The notes: generated by a model not told the origin, from the sequence alone. A DNA stretch of 64,000 bases from Centrapalus pauciflorus (GCA_020465985.1 JAANYP010004711.1:506750-570749); one strand, 5' to 3'; shown: positions 34,747 through 46,703, counted from the stretch's first letter. Translations and numbers: made by a program.

Positions 34747-37542
34747 ATGGAGTTTGTAAAAGAACACAACTGCCTTCCATACACCCTAAAACACTCTGAA
34801 CTTCAACCGTTTCATGCAATGATGGATTTCCTCAGGCACTCCCATATCCATTATGCCTTATTCATAAACCCTACTATATACATCTCCCATATTGAACAGT
34901 TTTGGAATCATGCATCTGTTCAAACCATCAATGGAGTGCCTACCCTCATATCCAAGATTGATGGAAATGTCATCAATATCACTGAGGAATCCATCAGACA
35001 TCACTTGCATCTTCAAGATGCCTCAGGTATGACCGACCTATCCCTTCAAGATTTACATTTTGGTCTTCAAAATATTGGTTATAGGGGTCCTGCTAATTCT
35101 TTTACTTTTCTTAAGGCACATTTTTCTCCTAAATGGAAATACCTTGTGCATATTATTCAGCAATGTTTAAGCCCCAAAAGAACTGGTTGGTCTGAGTTTT
35201 CTTCAAATATTGCCACTGCCTTAGTGTGCTTTTCTACTGGCCAACAGTTCAATTTTTCAAATATGATTTTTCAGGGGATGTTAAGGCATCATTCCCTAAA
35301 GAATGGGAAATTTCTGATGTATCCTAGGTTTTTGGCAGAAATTATTGCACACACCTGCACAACTCCACATTTACATAAACGGATACATGTTTCCCATAGG
35401 CACTCACTGTCTTCAATCAAAAGGCTGTTAAAGCCAAGTGCCAATTTTGTAAGTATAGATGTTCCATTGCCCTCTGCAATGATGAACATCATTCCAGGAA
35501 AAAGAGGAGAGGGTCCTGAGCAGACACACCCCAACATTCCTGCTTCACCCCGAGGACCCCAACCCACTCCTCATGATACAAATATCCCATCTGATCCTTT
35601 TGTACAGCCAAAACGCCCACTAAAATACTTATATAAAAGGAAAAGGGGACCAGGAGCTCCTTGCTCCTCCTCCCTTAGACAAGAGCCATATATCCCTGTG
35701 CAGGAGGATACTTCTGCACAGAATATCCAAAGGGAACCAGTTGAGGAAACTCCCATCCTCTCTCAGGAGGTGAACATCTCTTCAGAGATGGTTCATATGG
35801 GTTCTGTGGCTGGCACTACTGATGTCTCTGCACAAGAGGCACATGACAGGGCCAACATAGCTAAGACCACGCTCATGGCAACAGCAAGTGTGCAAACACA
35901 AGCTGGAAGTCCCCAGAACCAAGAAAAGAGGGGCCCAGAAGTTTCTACTTCTGGTCTTAATGTCAGTGATAGATCACAAGCACCCCAGGTGTTTTCTGAT
36001 CTTGAGACAAGTCTGCAATTCATGCTTTTGACGGATCCCAAGCTGAAACCTGTTGTAGCCATGTTGGAATATCAAATGTCCATCATTGCTGCACAGGGGG
36101 CTCAAATTTTTGAACTCAAACAGGCAGAGGTTGCTCAGAATAAGCGAATGGATTATCTTCACAAAGGGTTCACCCTCTGTGGAAATAAAATTATGAAATT
36201 AGAGCAGATGATTCAAACCCAAGGGGCAAAGGTTGTAGGTCCTTCTGACGAAACCAATGCTTCCAAAAAGGGGGAGAATCAGGAGGTTCCCAAGTCAGTT
36301 CAAGCAGCTCCAACAACAACAGTCCAAGCAGCATCAACAGTTCCAGTTTCTAGGCTAGCAGTCCCAACAGCTTCTCAAGCTGTTAGCCTAGAAACTCAAG
36401 CTGCTCCTTCAAAAGCTACTGGAGTTGTGATCAGGGAAGGCATTCAAGCTCCATCAAGCACAGTCCAAGCTACAACATCTGCTGCAAAAGACAAGGGCAA
36501 GGGCATTCTTATTGAGTCTCCAAAGCATAAATTTTCTTCCAAAGAAGCCCAAATTGCCTTTGATGCTGAAATTGCCAAAAGAATAGCAGAAGAACAGGAC
36601 AAGGAATTAGATCAGCAAGCCCAAACCCCAATGGATGATGATGAGACTTTAGGTGATTACTTAAAGGGGTTTGTGGTTAAGCAAGGAGCAATGAAGAGAA
36701 AAATGCCAACAGGGCACACCAAGGCTGAGCACAGAAGATTCTTAATCAATTTTGCCTTTGCAGCAGGTATTCCAAAGAAAATGGGTCAGTCCATGACTAC
36801 TGAAAAGCTGCAGGACATACATGATAAAGAAATGGAGAAAAGAAAGAAAACAAAAGCCTCCCCAGAAGTTCATCCTTCCCAAGAAGTCCAACCAGTCCAA
36901 ACTGAAGCTGCTGCCAGTGCACCTGTTCCCACTGATCAAGCTGCTCTTTCTATTCCTTCATCAGTTAAAAGGGTGCTATTTGATCAGCAACTGCAAAAGG
37001 ATATGGAGATAGAGAAGCTGATTGATCAGCATGATTTCACAAAGCCTCAAATCAACTACTGGTTTGCTAAGTCACTGGATGACCGTGACTTGAGAATCAA
37101 ATTTGTAATCAGAAGAGAGTCTGGTCCTGAAGAAGAGTATGATACTTTTTGGCAAATAGTTCAGAAGCTGACCAGAGATGAACTGATAAAGATGTACAAC
37201 ATAGGGTCTGTTACACAAGTGAGATCTGCTCTTCCACAAGTGAAGCAACTCATCAGAGATCTAAGTACAGTGGTTGACCCTGAATTTGCAAGACAAGAGA
37301 TAGAAGATGCTGAGAAGAAAGGGAAAAAGATCAAGCAAATTGATCTGTTTGTCAAGTCAAAGACATACAGAATCAAATTCACAGATGGGTCTGGTATCTT
37401 CTTCAATCTTGAGTTTTACAATTTTTCAAAAGATATGTTGCTGCAAATAAAATCAGCTAGAATATCTTGTGATAAAGAAGAGATGAAGAGAGAATTTTTG
37501 AAGGCTATAGATCATAAACTTGCACAGCTGTATGTTTTGTAA
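34747..37542 (+). CDS. Copia-2 ORF3: uncharacterised 931-residue protein between pol and 3' LTR
   Basis: Unbroken 931-codon frame with the ATG at 34747 after stop-filled sequence. Residues 10-200 form a globular domain with landmarks ELQPFHAMMDFL, YISHIEQFW (52-54 QFW), IDGNVINITEESIRHHL, FSPKWKYLVHIIQQCLSPKR, SSNIATALVCF and FLMYPRFLAEII. Residues 230-600 are Pro/Gln/Ser/Ala-rich low complexity with VQA repeats. Residues about 600-690 are charged helix with basic KKMGQ and KKRKK-like clusters that could be nuclear signals. Residues about 740-931 are a second globular part (FWQIVQKLTRDELIKMYNI; VKSKTYRIKFTDGSGIFF). No signal peptide, membrane span or known catalytic motif, so it does not look like an envelope protein. 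The N-terminal landmarks recur in the broken ORF at 18518-21704. I recall similar proteins annotated beside Copia pol in Asteraceae, sometimes with misleading names. Function unknown. Confidence 0.85.
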   Translation: MEFVKEHNCLPYTLKHSELQPFHAMMDFLRHSHIHYALFINPTIYISHIEQFWNHASVQTINGVPTLISKIDGNVINITEESIRHHLHLQDASGMTDLSLQDLHFGLQNIGYRGPANSFTFLKAHFSPKWKYLVHIIQQCLSPKRTGWSEFSSNIATALVCFSTGQQFNFSNMIFQGMLRHHSLKNGKFLMYPRFLAEIIAHTCTTPHLHKRIHVSHRHSLSSIKRLLKPSANFVSIDVPLPSAMMNIIPGKRGEGPEQTHPNIPASPRGPQPTPHDTNIPSDPFVQPKRPLKYLYKRKRGPGAPCSSSLRQEPYIPVQEDTSAQNIQREPVEETPILSQEVNISSEMVHMGSVAGTTDVSAQEAHDRANIAKTTLMATASVQTQAGSPQNQEKRGPEVSTSGLNVSDRSQAPQVFSDLETSLQFMLLTDPKLKPVVAMLEYQMSIIAAQGAQIFELKQAEVAQNKRMDYLHKGFTLCGNKIMKLEQMIQTQGAKVVGPSDETNASKKGENQEVPKSVQAAPTTTVQAASTVPVSRLAVPTASQAVSLETQAAPSKATGVVIREGIQAPSSTVQATTSAAKDKGKGILIESPKHKFSSKEAQIAFDAEIAKRIAEEQDKELDQQAQTPMDDDETLGDYLKGFVVKQGAMKRKMPTGHTKAEHRRFLINFAFAAGIPKKMGQSMTTEKLQDIHDKEMEKRKKTKASPEVHPSQEVQPVQTEAAASAPVPTDQAALSIPSSVKRVLFDQQLQKDMEIEKLIDQHDFTKPQINYWFAKSLDDRDLRIKFVIRRESGPEEEYDTFWQIVQKLTRDELIKMYNIGSVTQVRSALPQVKQLIRDLSTVVDPEFARQEIEDAEKKGKKIKQIDLFVKSKTYRIKFTDGSGIFFNLEFYNFSKDMLLQIKSARISCDKEEMKREFLKAIDHKLAQLYVL

Positions 37543-37624
37543 GCCTTGGTTTGTAAATAACAGCTTACTTATTCATTTCCATTTTTTGTATAGAACTTAC
37601 AGTCTTGTGTAAAGAATTTAAGTT

Positions 37625-37634
37625 AGGGGGAGAT
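37625..37634 (+). other. Copia-2 terminal polypurine tract
   Basis: AGGGGGAGAT immediately before the 3' LTR. Confidence 0.9.
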
Positions 37635-38302
37635 TGTTGGGAAATAGTTTAAGTATATTCAAGCTGTTAGTTAGACTTCTCAGACTGTTAGTAGTTTTTA
37701 AAATGTAAATACAAAGTTCATGCTGCTAGTTGAAGAAACTCGAGCTGCTAGTGTAAAAGTTCAAGCTGTCAGAGCAAAACAACTCATGCTGCTCTGCTCA
37801 TGCTGTCAAAAGATTCAAGCTGCTCAACAGTTTCAGAAACAGAAAGTGCTGATTTTCAGGAAACGATATCTACGTGAAGATTCCAGCATATCTACTATCA
37901 GAGAAGTCATTATTCGTCAAGGAAACATATCAAGAAGCAATATAAATACATAGAATAGGTCTTTCTATTATATAGGTTTTCCTGCATATTTTGAGTCTGT
38001 AATTGCTTTGTTGATTAAGTTTTCATAAGCCTCTAAGGTTGTAAAACCCTAAGAACAGTCTGTGTTCTTCGTCTAATCAAACAGATTAGAGGTGATTGTA
38101 ATCATTGAATCCAGTAATACAAACAGTCTTGATTAATTCTTGTGTGTTTATTCATTATTGATTCTGAAAGTTTTTGATAAAATAATTAAGTGTTATTCCG
38201 CAAACTTCTTGATTAAACTTTGATTCAAAGCAAGATTATTGATTTATACTCTGATAAATTCAAATCAGTTAGTCTTGGTAATTCATATTTTAGATCCTGA
38301 CA
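37635..38302 (+). repeat. Copia-2 3' LTR
   Basis: 668 bp, about six substitutions and no indels relative to 27554-28221. Confidence 0.95.
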
Positions 38303-38378
38303 GACATGCTACTTTTGAAGGTTATAATTGTTTTATACCATCAGTTTTCTGATCTTCAAATTCATCTACTTAATTTTC

Positions 38379-40349
38379 TGTGAAGACCACCCCTTACGGG
38401 GCAGTCCTCAAAGTCTAGGTCCCACATCATGCAACACGATATCAATCATAACTAAGATAGAGTAATTAAGTTGTGGAATTATAAATTACAGGTACAAACA
38501 TATTAGGATTTAAGTTTAATACAGATTATAGTTTTTAAATTAAACTTATAAAGGGCACAAATCTAATCTAATTCATGTTATCATACAATCAAGATAAATC
38601 TACCCAGACCACCACATTATCCTCTTCCAATCAGTACCAAAAAGGTTTGCTGAGTAGAGGTCTCTGAGAACTCCTGTCTTGATCTTGTAAGACCTAAGTA
38701 CTAGGTCCAACAGACTTCCCTTTATCTTTTCCTGTAAAAATGGTAGGTAGCAACTGTAAGCAATGCTTAGTGAGTAAATAGATTTTCAAATTAATATGAT
38801 TAAGCGGATCATAAGTTCTAGCATGGGGATAAATCGTGGGGATCCGCCACATACTGGGCTAGCTACCAGTAAATCAACATGGCGGAACATCGGAGGGTCA
38901 TTACCAAGTTCAATAGAACTGGTGAAATAGCCAGGTCTAGAACAATAGACTGACAAGGCTAATCAAGCTGAATCAATATGTCAAAGTATATGCAATGATG
39001 AAGCATACGTAATCAAAGTCATGATAGCAGTAATCTCATACAATATCAGAAATGAATAGTAAATCTCAAAGTCATATGAAGTGATAAATCAAATTGCCAT
39101 CATGATCTACTGGGCAACACCGAACCATAGTGTGCACAGGTCACAATCCTGCTGATAATATGAGTGCCAAATTAATCTAACGTCAACAATATGTCTCAAC
39201 CGGAAATCTATCATGTTAAATCTGAATATCTATAACTCACAGTTTGGGGTCTTTATCAAGCAGATGTAAAATCCACCACCTTAGTTATCTCAGGATTTAT
39301 CTTTAAATCTTTTGTCAATCTGATATTCTGTCAATTCTTTTCAAATGTTTGACCCGCTTTTAAATCTTTATATCAATGTTCAGAAATTAACTGAACCTGT
39401 CCAGAATCATATCAATCATCAGCTTTTAGCTTTAAAATCCTTATTTTATTTGATTCTGATACTGACAACTCATCTATCTTTCTTTCGTTCATATTCTTTG
39501 TTAATTTATGCGTTGTCCATGTGTTTTATTCAATATTTTCGAATTTAGGGAGGGGGGTTTGAATTTGTGTATTAAATTCGAACATATATAACCAAATTTG
39601 AATTCATGGCTTCGAACATAGTGCTAAATTCGAATTCATAGATTCGAACTTAGGGTCAAAATCGAACCCTTGGTTTGATTTTAGCTATAATCGAGTTTGT
39701 TCTTGGCATTTTGATTTTGTTCGTGTTTTGCAGCTTTTAATCTTGTATTTCTAATTCTAGAATCATGAATATGCTAAGTAATAAGCCTAGGTTCGATTCT
39801 ATTATACATAATCTAACAGACTCGAGTTAATACTCAAGCAAAATAGCCTTAAATCGAATCAATAGATGAGACTATAAACTTTTCTTCAAAACCAAAAGTA
39901 AGGAAATCAGAAAACGACGATTCTTACCTCAAATTCGTACTAAATCACACATGCAACAGTAGATTCTTGTAGTACCCTTCGAGACCTTTCCAATGACGTA
40001 TAGAACTCGATATTTTGCCGGTCGGTTTGGGAGAAAAGCTAGAGATAAGGTCGGTTTTAGAGAGAGAGTAGAGAGAGAGAGTCAAGTTTCTTAAATGGTG
40101 ATTAATGGCCATTATTATGGTTAATATACTTCATTTTATCTATTTGTGGAATTAACCCACTTCCACTTTTGTATTTTATTTCTCTTTTATTTGATCAACA
40201 AAATAATTAATAACATATATATATATTTATATAATTTAATTAAATATTTCATAACTTAATTAATTTTACAAGTCAAATAATGTAATTAAATTATATTATT
40301 GGATCCTTTACAGAAATTTTAAGGTTCAGATAAAAGCTGGGTTGTTACG
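38379..40349 (-). repeat. Gypsy-1 3' LTR
   Basis: Plus-orientation ends TGTGAAGACC and GGGTTGTTACG (terminal A changed to G). It carries TTCGAATT words at 39538-39710 and a preserved donor-like word GAG|GTAAGAATC on the minus strand (39930-39918). Confidence 0.9.
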
Positions 40350-40386
40350 AAATGGGCTCCACCACGCACAAACTTCGTCCCCGAAG

Positions 40387-43300
40387 TTAGCTATGTTCGA
40401 ACAGACTGGGATAAGTAGCTTTCATAACATCTTCAGATTCCCAAGACTGATGCGAACCCTTGTGGTGTTTCCACTGGACGAGCACCATCTGTATATCTTT
40501 ATTTCTAAGCTTCTTGGTCTTCGAGTCCAGAATACATTCTGGCTCTTCAACCACTCGAAGCTTTTCATCAACTTGTAAATTAACATGTGGTATCTGCACT
40601 TCTCTTTCATCGGCTAAGCTCTTTCTCAAATGACTAACATGGAATACAGGATGTATTCCAGATAAGTCCGTTAGCAGTTCAAGGCGATAAGATTGATTTC
40701 CTATCTTTTCAACAATCTTGAACGGACCGATGAATCTGGGAGCTAGCTTGTTCCTCTTTATAAATCGTACCACATTCTTCATTGGAGATACTTTCAGCAT
40801 CACCCAATCATTAACTGCCAAACTGATAGATCTGTGTCGATTATCATAATATGACTTCTGCCTGCTCTGAGCTTCAAGGATATTCCTTCTGACAAGTTGA
40901 ATCTTTTCATGAGTCAACTGTAGAAGGGTAGGACCCGCTATAGGCGATTCACCTGTTTCACGCCAACAGGTGGGACATCTGGACTTTCTTCTGTACACAT
41001 CTTCAAAAGGAGCCATCTTGATCGTTGAATGATAACTGTTATTATATGAGAATTCGACCAAAGGCAAGTGGTCATCCCAGTTACCAACTAGATCAAGAAC
41101 ACAGGCACGAAGCATATCTTCAAGAGTTAGGATAGTGCATTCACTTTGGCCATCTGCACTTGGGTGATAAGCTGTACTCATTGAGATTCGAGTACCCATC
41201 CCTTCTTGCAGCGCTTTCCAGAATCTCGAAGTGAAACGACTATCACGATCAGAGACTATAGACTTTGGCACACCGTGACGAGATATGACTTCAGTGATGT
41301 ACATCTGTGTCAATCTATCCAGAGAGTATATCTCTTTCATCGGTATGAAATGAGCTGATTTCGTTAATCGGTCCACGACTACCCAGATGGAGTCGTGCTG
41401 TCTCTTGGTCTTTGGTAGTTTCGTGACAAAATCCATTGTTATATGTTCCCACTTCCACTCAGGAACTGGCAGTGGTTGCATATCCTAAAAGGGTTTCTGG
41501 TGTTGTGCCTTAACCATTTGACATACTCTGCAGCTTTCAACATATAGACCGATATCTTTCTTCATTCCTGGCCACCAGTAATCAGCTTTCAGATCGAAAT
41601 ACATCTTTGAGCTGCTAGGATGAATAGATAATTTGGACTTGTGGGCTTCAGATAGAAGAGTGTTGTGGATAGAACCATATTTTGGAATCCAGATTCGGTT
41701 TCCTTTGAGACATTGAAGTCCCAAATGGTTCAGAGATAAGAATTGTAATTGCCCCTTGAGGTTTTCAGAACAGAGGTTCTCTTCTTTCAGTGCTTCAACT
41801 TGAGCAGATTTGATGTCTTCGATAAGATAAGAAGAGAATACAACAGGAGTCAGGGCATAGCAACACTTTTCGGGATATATCTTTCTACTCAAAGCATCCG
41901 CGACCACATTGGCTTTGCCGGGATGATACGGGATTTCGCAATCATAGTCCTTGATAAGCTCCAAGGACCGACGCTGTTTCATGTTCAGATCCTTTTGAGT
42001 GAATAGATGCTTGAGACTTTTATGATCGGTGTAAAGCTGACACCGAGTCTCATAAAGATAGTGATGCCAGATCTTCAGTGCAAAGGTAACAGCAGCCAAC
42101 TCAAGATCATGATTTGGTGCACTTTTCTCGTAGTCTTTCAATTGCCTTGAAGCGTAGGCAATAACTTTTCCCCTTTGCATGAGAACACATCCTAAGCCAG
42201 TACCAGATGCGTCGCTGTAAACGACAAAGTCATCATTGCCTTCTGGTAAGGCTAGGATCGGCGCTTGAATTAACTTCTGTTTCAAAGTTTCAAATGCCTC
42301 TTGCTGTTTATCCTCCCATACGAAAGGTGTATTCTTTCGTGTTAGCATCGTGAGTGGCACAGCAATCTTCGAGAAGTCCTTAATGAATCGTCGATAGTAA
42401 CCGGCCAATCCAAGGAAACTTCTGATTTCGGAGGCATTGCGAGGTGTTTGCCATTTCTGAACAACCTCGAAAGGAATTACGAGAAATTTGTAATGACCGT
42501 ATCTTGTTCGGAAGGCTGTCTTTGGAATATCCTCATCTCTTACTTTCAGCTGATGATACCCAGAACGAAGATCAATTTTAGAGAAGTAGCTGGCTCCTTG
42601 TAGCTGATCGAATAAATCATCGATTCTGGGCAGAGGATATTTATTTTTGATAGTGACTTTGTTCAAGTCGCGATAATCGATGCACATTCGAAGAATTCCG
42701 TCTTTCTTCTTAACGAACAAGACAGGTGCACCCCACGGAGATGAACTAGGTCGGATAAAACCTTTCTTTAACAGATCTTGCAACTGTTTTGACATTTCCT
42801 GCATCTCTGTAGGCGCAAGTCGGTAGGGAGCTTTTGCGATAGGAGCCGCACCAGGAACTAAGTCAATGCCGAATTCGACTTGACGTTCCGGTGGCACTCC
42901 AGAAATATCATCCGGGAATACGTCTGGAAACTCACAGACGACAGGAAAATCAGATAAGGATTTCTCTTTGACTTCAGAGTTAGATTCAGACGAGACATAG
43001 CATATGTAAGACTCAATACCCTTAGGCAGATACTTGTGAGCTTTTTCAACAGTTATAAAGCAGTGCGCACCTTTCCGCTTCTCGCCTTTGATTTCCAATA
43101 CTCGACCGTCTGAAGACTTAATTCTGATGATTCGGCGGTTGCATACGATCGTAGCTTCGTTATTCGTTAACCAGTCCATGCCGATGATGACATCAAATTC
43201 TTTTAACGGTATCGAAATAAGGTTGAGATTGAATAATATATTAGCAACAAGCAGAGTACAGTTTTGATAAACAGAATCAGCCATAACATAATTGTTACTG

Positions 43301-43740
43301 GCTGTCTCAATATCAAGTATCACAGGGAGTTTTGATGGAGTTTTGGACAGTCTTCGAGCAAAAGCAGCAGATATAAAGGAATGACTAGCACCGGAATCGA
43401 ATAGTACGCGAGCAGGGATTGAGTTAAGCATGAACGTACCGGTTACCACATCAGGGGTTTCCTTTGCTTCCTCGGCCGTTATCTGAAAAGCTCGAGTCTT
43501 TGCGGTTGGAGTTGCAGCTGAACTTTTCATTGTAGACCCTCCAGCTGACGACTGTGACCGAACTCGTTTTCCGCTGCGACACTGATACATGGAGTGTCCT
43601 CGTTTTCCACATATCGCACACCCAAGTCCTCGCTGGGGACACTCTTCGCTACTGTGACCAATTCTGTTACATGCAAAGCAGGTGACGTCGTCTAGATTGC
43701 ACAATCCCATGTGTGATTTTTTGCATCTTTTACAAAATCG
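40387..43740 (-). pseudogene. Gypsy-1 pol pseudogene with chromodomain-like end
   Basis: From 43740: two CCHC knuckles (CFACNRIGHSSEEC, CAICGKRGHSMYQC), protease LFDSGASHSFI, RT start (FVKKKDGILRMCIDYRDLNK, YPLPRIDDLFDQL, FSKIDLRSGYHQ). At about 42470 the frame jumps from HYKFLVIPF straight to QKWQTPRNASEIRSFLGLAG, so about 100 residues including the YxDD catalytic loop are deleted. RNase H (VVYSDASGTGLGCVL, DHKSLKHLF) and the integrase zinc and core follow, with a TAG at 41482-41484 splitting integrase. The core keeps Asp in TMDFVTKLP, Asp in IVSDRDSRF and the Glu of ADGQSE. The C-terminus (VEEPECILDSK, LVQWKHHKG, SWESEDVM) resembles a chromodomain, which targets chromovirus integration to heterochromatin. 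Confidence 0.9.
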
Positions 43741-44592
43741 TCATTCGTTCGTAAGAGAATAAGCTTGAACTTTTTGTGGCGAGCTGTATTGCTGAGATTG
43801 CTGGGGTTGTGATTTATTTGGCTTGAAGAATCTGCCAAATCTTTGCTTCTTTGGAGGAGAAGGACATGTCGGATTAGCTGATGGAGCATAGAGCTGATCG
43901 CCATACTCTAGGTATCCTCTCTCGATCTGTCTTGTTGCTTCTACCATTTCTAGATAACTCTTATACTTTATCGCACTCATTGGGTGTCGGTATCTCGGGT
44001 TAAGCCCTCCGCGAAATCGATTCATCTTTCTTTCTTCAGTAGCTACTTGATACGAGGAGTAGCCGCAGAGTCGCGAGAATTCATGTTCATATTCGTCAAC
44101 AGTCTTGGTTCCTTGAGTCAGCTGCATCAGTTGAACTTCCATCTTGTCTCGCTGATCAATAGGGCAGTACTTCGCATTGAACATGTCTAAGAACTGTTCC
44201 CACTCTAAAGTCTGTATTACTTCCTCGCCATAAATACTTCTCTGGGTTTTCCACCAGGCACGGGCAACACCGACTAACAATACAGAAGCGTAACTCACTT
44301 TCTTGGATTCTAAACAGTCAGAGATTCTAAAGATCTCTTCAGCATGACTGATCCAATCCATCGCCTGGCATCAGGGTAGAGTTATCAGAATCAGATTCAT
44401 TATTCTGGACTTGTTTATCTTTTCTCTTATTCTTTTATCATCACGTCTCTTAGCTTCGGCCTCATCTCTGGCCTGAAACTGTTCTTGCATAATCTTATTT
44501 TGTTGTTCAGAGTGTTGGGCTAATAGCTGTTGCATCATTTCAAACATTTGTTGGGGGGTCATGTTGTTGGGAATGTCACCTGATCCTGACAT
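43741..44592 (-). pseudogene. Gypsy-1 gag pseudogene
   Basis: ATG at 44592 (MSGSGDIPNNMTPQQMFEMM), preceded 7 nt upstream by a TTTCAG acceptor-like word. A charged helix (QARDEAEAKRRDDKR) follows, then a frame break near 44371, where part of the domain is missing. The Retrotrans_gag domain resumes at 44361 (MDWISHAEEIF, ARAWWKTQ, WEQFLDMFNAKYCP, EYEHEFSRL). A TGA at 43741-43743 separates it from the zinc knuckles. The N-terminus resembles Gypsy-2 Gag at 53408, which puts them in one family. Confidence 0.87.
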
Positions 44593-44599
44593 TTTTTTT

Positions 44600-46419
44600 C
44601 TGAAATTAAAATCATTTAACTATCATTTTATAGACTTAGATCTATGTACCCTTTTTCCCATCCTAATAGTCTGTACATCCTATCTCAGTTCAAACCACCT
44701 AAATGATTGATACATATGTATTGCTTCAGTTTGAGACCAAGTATTAGTCACGTAATACTTGATTCACGCAAACTATGGGCTCTGATACCATCCTGTGAAG
44801 ACCACCCCTTACGGGGCAGTCCTCAGAGTCTAGGTCCCACATCATGCAACACGATATCAATCATAACTAAGATAGAGTAATTAAGTTGTGGAATTATAAA
44901 TTACAGGTACAAACATATTAGGATTTAAGTTTAATACAGATTACAGTTTTTAAATTAAACTTATAAAGGACACAAATCTAATCTAATTCATGTTATCATA
45001 CAATCAAGATAAATATACCTAGACCACCACATTATCATCCTCCAATTAGTACCAAAAAGGTTTGCTGAGTAGAGGTCTATAACAACTCCTGTCTTGATCT
45101 TGTAAGACCTAAGTACTAGGTCCAACAGACTTCCCTTTATCTTTTCCTGTAAAAATGGTAGGTAGCAACTGTAAGCAATGCTTAGTGAGTAAATATATTT
45201 TCAAATTAACATGCATTATCAAGCGGATCATATCGTGATATGTCTTGACTGCCGCTACAGCCACTCATGATTGAGACATAGTGGTTATAGAGTCGGATGA
45301 TGTTCAAGCCACACTCACGCTTAAATCGTGGGGATCAGCCACATACTGGGCTAGCTACCAGTAAATCAACATGGTGGAACATCGGAGGGTCATTACGAAG
45401 TTCAATAGAACTGGTGAAATAGCCAGGTATAGAACAATAGACCGACAAGGCTAATCAAGCTGAATCAATATGTCAAAGTATATGCAATGATGAAGCATAC
45501 GTAATCAAAGTCATGATAGAAGTAATCTCATATAATATCAGAAATGAATAGTATATCTCAAAGTCATATGAAGTGATAAATCAAATAGCTATCATGATCT
45601 ACTGGGCAACACCGAACCATAGTGTGCACAGGTCACAATCCTGCTGATAATATGAGTGTCAAATTAATCTAACATCAACAATATGTCTCAACCGGAGATC
45701 TAGCATGTTAAATCTGAATATCTATAACTCACAGTTTGGGGTCTTTATCAAGCAGATGTAAAATCCACCACCTAAGTTACTTCAGGATTTATCTTTAAAT
45801 CTTTTGTCAATCTGATCTTCTGTTAATTCTTTTCAAATCTTTGACCCGCTTTTAAATCTTTAAATCAATGTTCAGAAATTAACTGAACCTGTCTAGAATC
45901 ATATCAATCATTAGCTTTTAGCTTTAAAATCCTTATTTTATCTGATTCTGATACTGACAACTCATCTATCTTTCTTTCGTTCATATTCTTTGTTAATTTA
46001 TGCGTTGTCCATGTGTTTTATTCAATATTTTCGAATTTAGGGAGGGGGGTTCGAATTTATGTATTAATATTGAACATATATAACCAAATTCGAATTCATG
46101 GCTTCGAACATAGTGCTAAATTCGAATTCATAGATTTGAACTTACGGTCAAATTCGAACCCTTGGTTCGATTTTAGCTATAATCGAGTTTGTTCTTGGCA
46201 TTTTGAATTTGTTCGTGTTTTGCAGCTTTTAATCATGTATTTCTAATTCTAGAATCATGAATATGCTAAGTAATAAGCCTAGGTTTGATTCTATTATACA
46301 TAATCTAACAGACTCGAGTTAATACTCAAGCAAAATAGCCTTAAATCGAATCAATAGATGAGAGTATGAACTTTTCTTCAAAACCAAAAGTAAGGAAATC
46401 AGAAAACGACGATTCTTTC
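44600..46419 (-). other. Candidate leader intron of Gypsy-1 (LTR to gag)
   Basis: Minus strand. A donor-position word GAG|GAAAGAATC in the 5' LTR (46422-46411; the sister LTR has the intact GAG|GTAAGAATC) and an acceptor TTTAATTTCAG ending at 44600, just before the gag ATG at 44592. It would remove the rest of the LTR and the PBS. See Gypsy-2 for the matching arrangement. Inferred, no transcript seen. Confidence 0.4.
44778..44790 (-). other. Gypsy-1 primer-binding site
   Basis: Reverse complement TGGTATCAGAGCC, three bases inside the 5' LTR. Confidence 0.9.
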
Positions 46420-46703
46420 CTCAAATTCGTACTAAATCACACATGCAACAGTAGATTCTTGTAGTACCCTTCGAGACCTTTCCAATGACGTATAGAACTT
46501 GGTATTTTGCCGGTCGGTTTGGGAGAAAAGCTAGAGATAAGGTCGGTTTTAGAGAGAGAGTAGAGAGAGAGAGTCAAGTTTCTTAAATGGTGATTAATGG
46601 CCATTATTTTGGTTAATATACTTCATTTTATCTATTTGTGGAATTAACCCACTTCCACTTTTGTATTTTATTTCTCTTTTATTTGATCAACAAAATAATT
46701 AAT

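Larger units (their letters stand above)
27554..38302 (+). mobile_element. Ty1/copia retrotransposon Copia-2 (Sirevirus-like, young)
   Basis: Both LTRs are 668 bp (27554-28221 and 37635-38302) with about six differences by eye (roughly 99.1% identity). PBS at 28224-28236, PPT AGGGGGAGAT at 37625-37634, exact duplication GACAT (27549-27553, 38303-38307). Internal order: gag with two zinc knuckles and a coiled-coil, protease, integrase, RT, RNase H, a second purine tract (34438-34449), then a 931-codon extra ORF. Long coiled-coil Gag and an ORF between pol and LTR are features of the Sirevirus (SIRE/Maximus) lineage. It is inserted in CACTA-B. Confidence 0.93.

Noticed and set aside
34496..34759. 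87-codon frame overlapping the ORF3 start
   Set aside because: It runs through the CT-rich leader and overlaps ORF3 by a few codons. A leader artefact is more likely, although a short upstream ORF cannot be excluded.
34747..37542. ORF3 as a viral envelope gene
   Set aside because: Position fits, but there is no signal peptide, transmembrane segment, fusion-peptide-like stretch or cysteine pattern.
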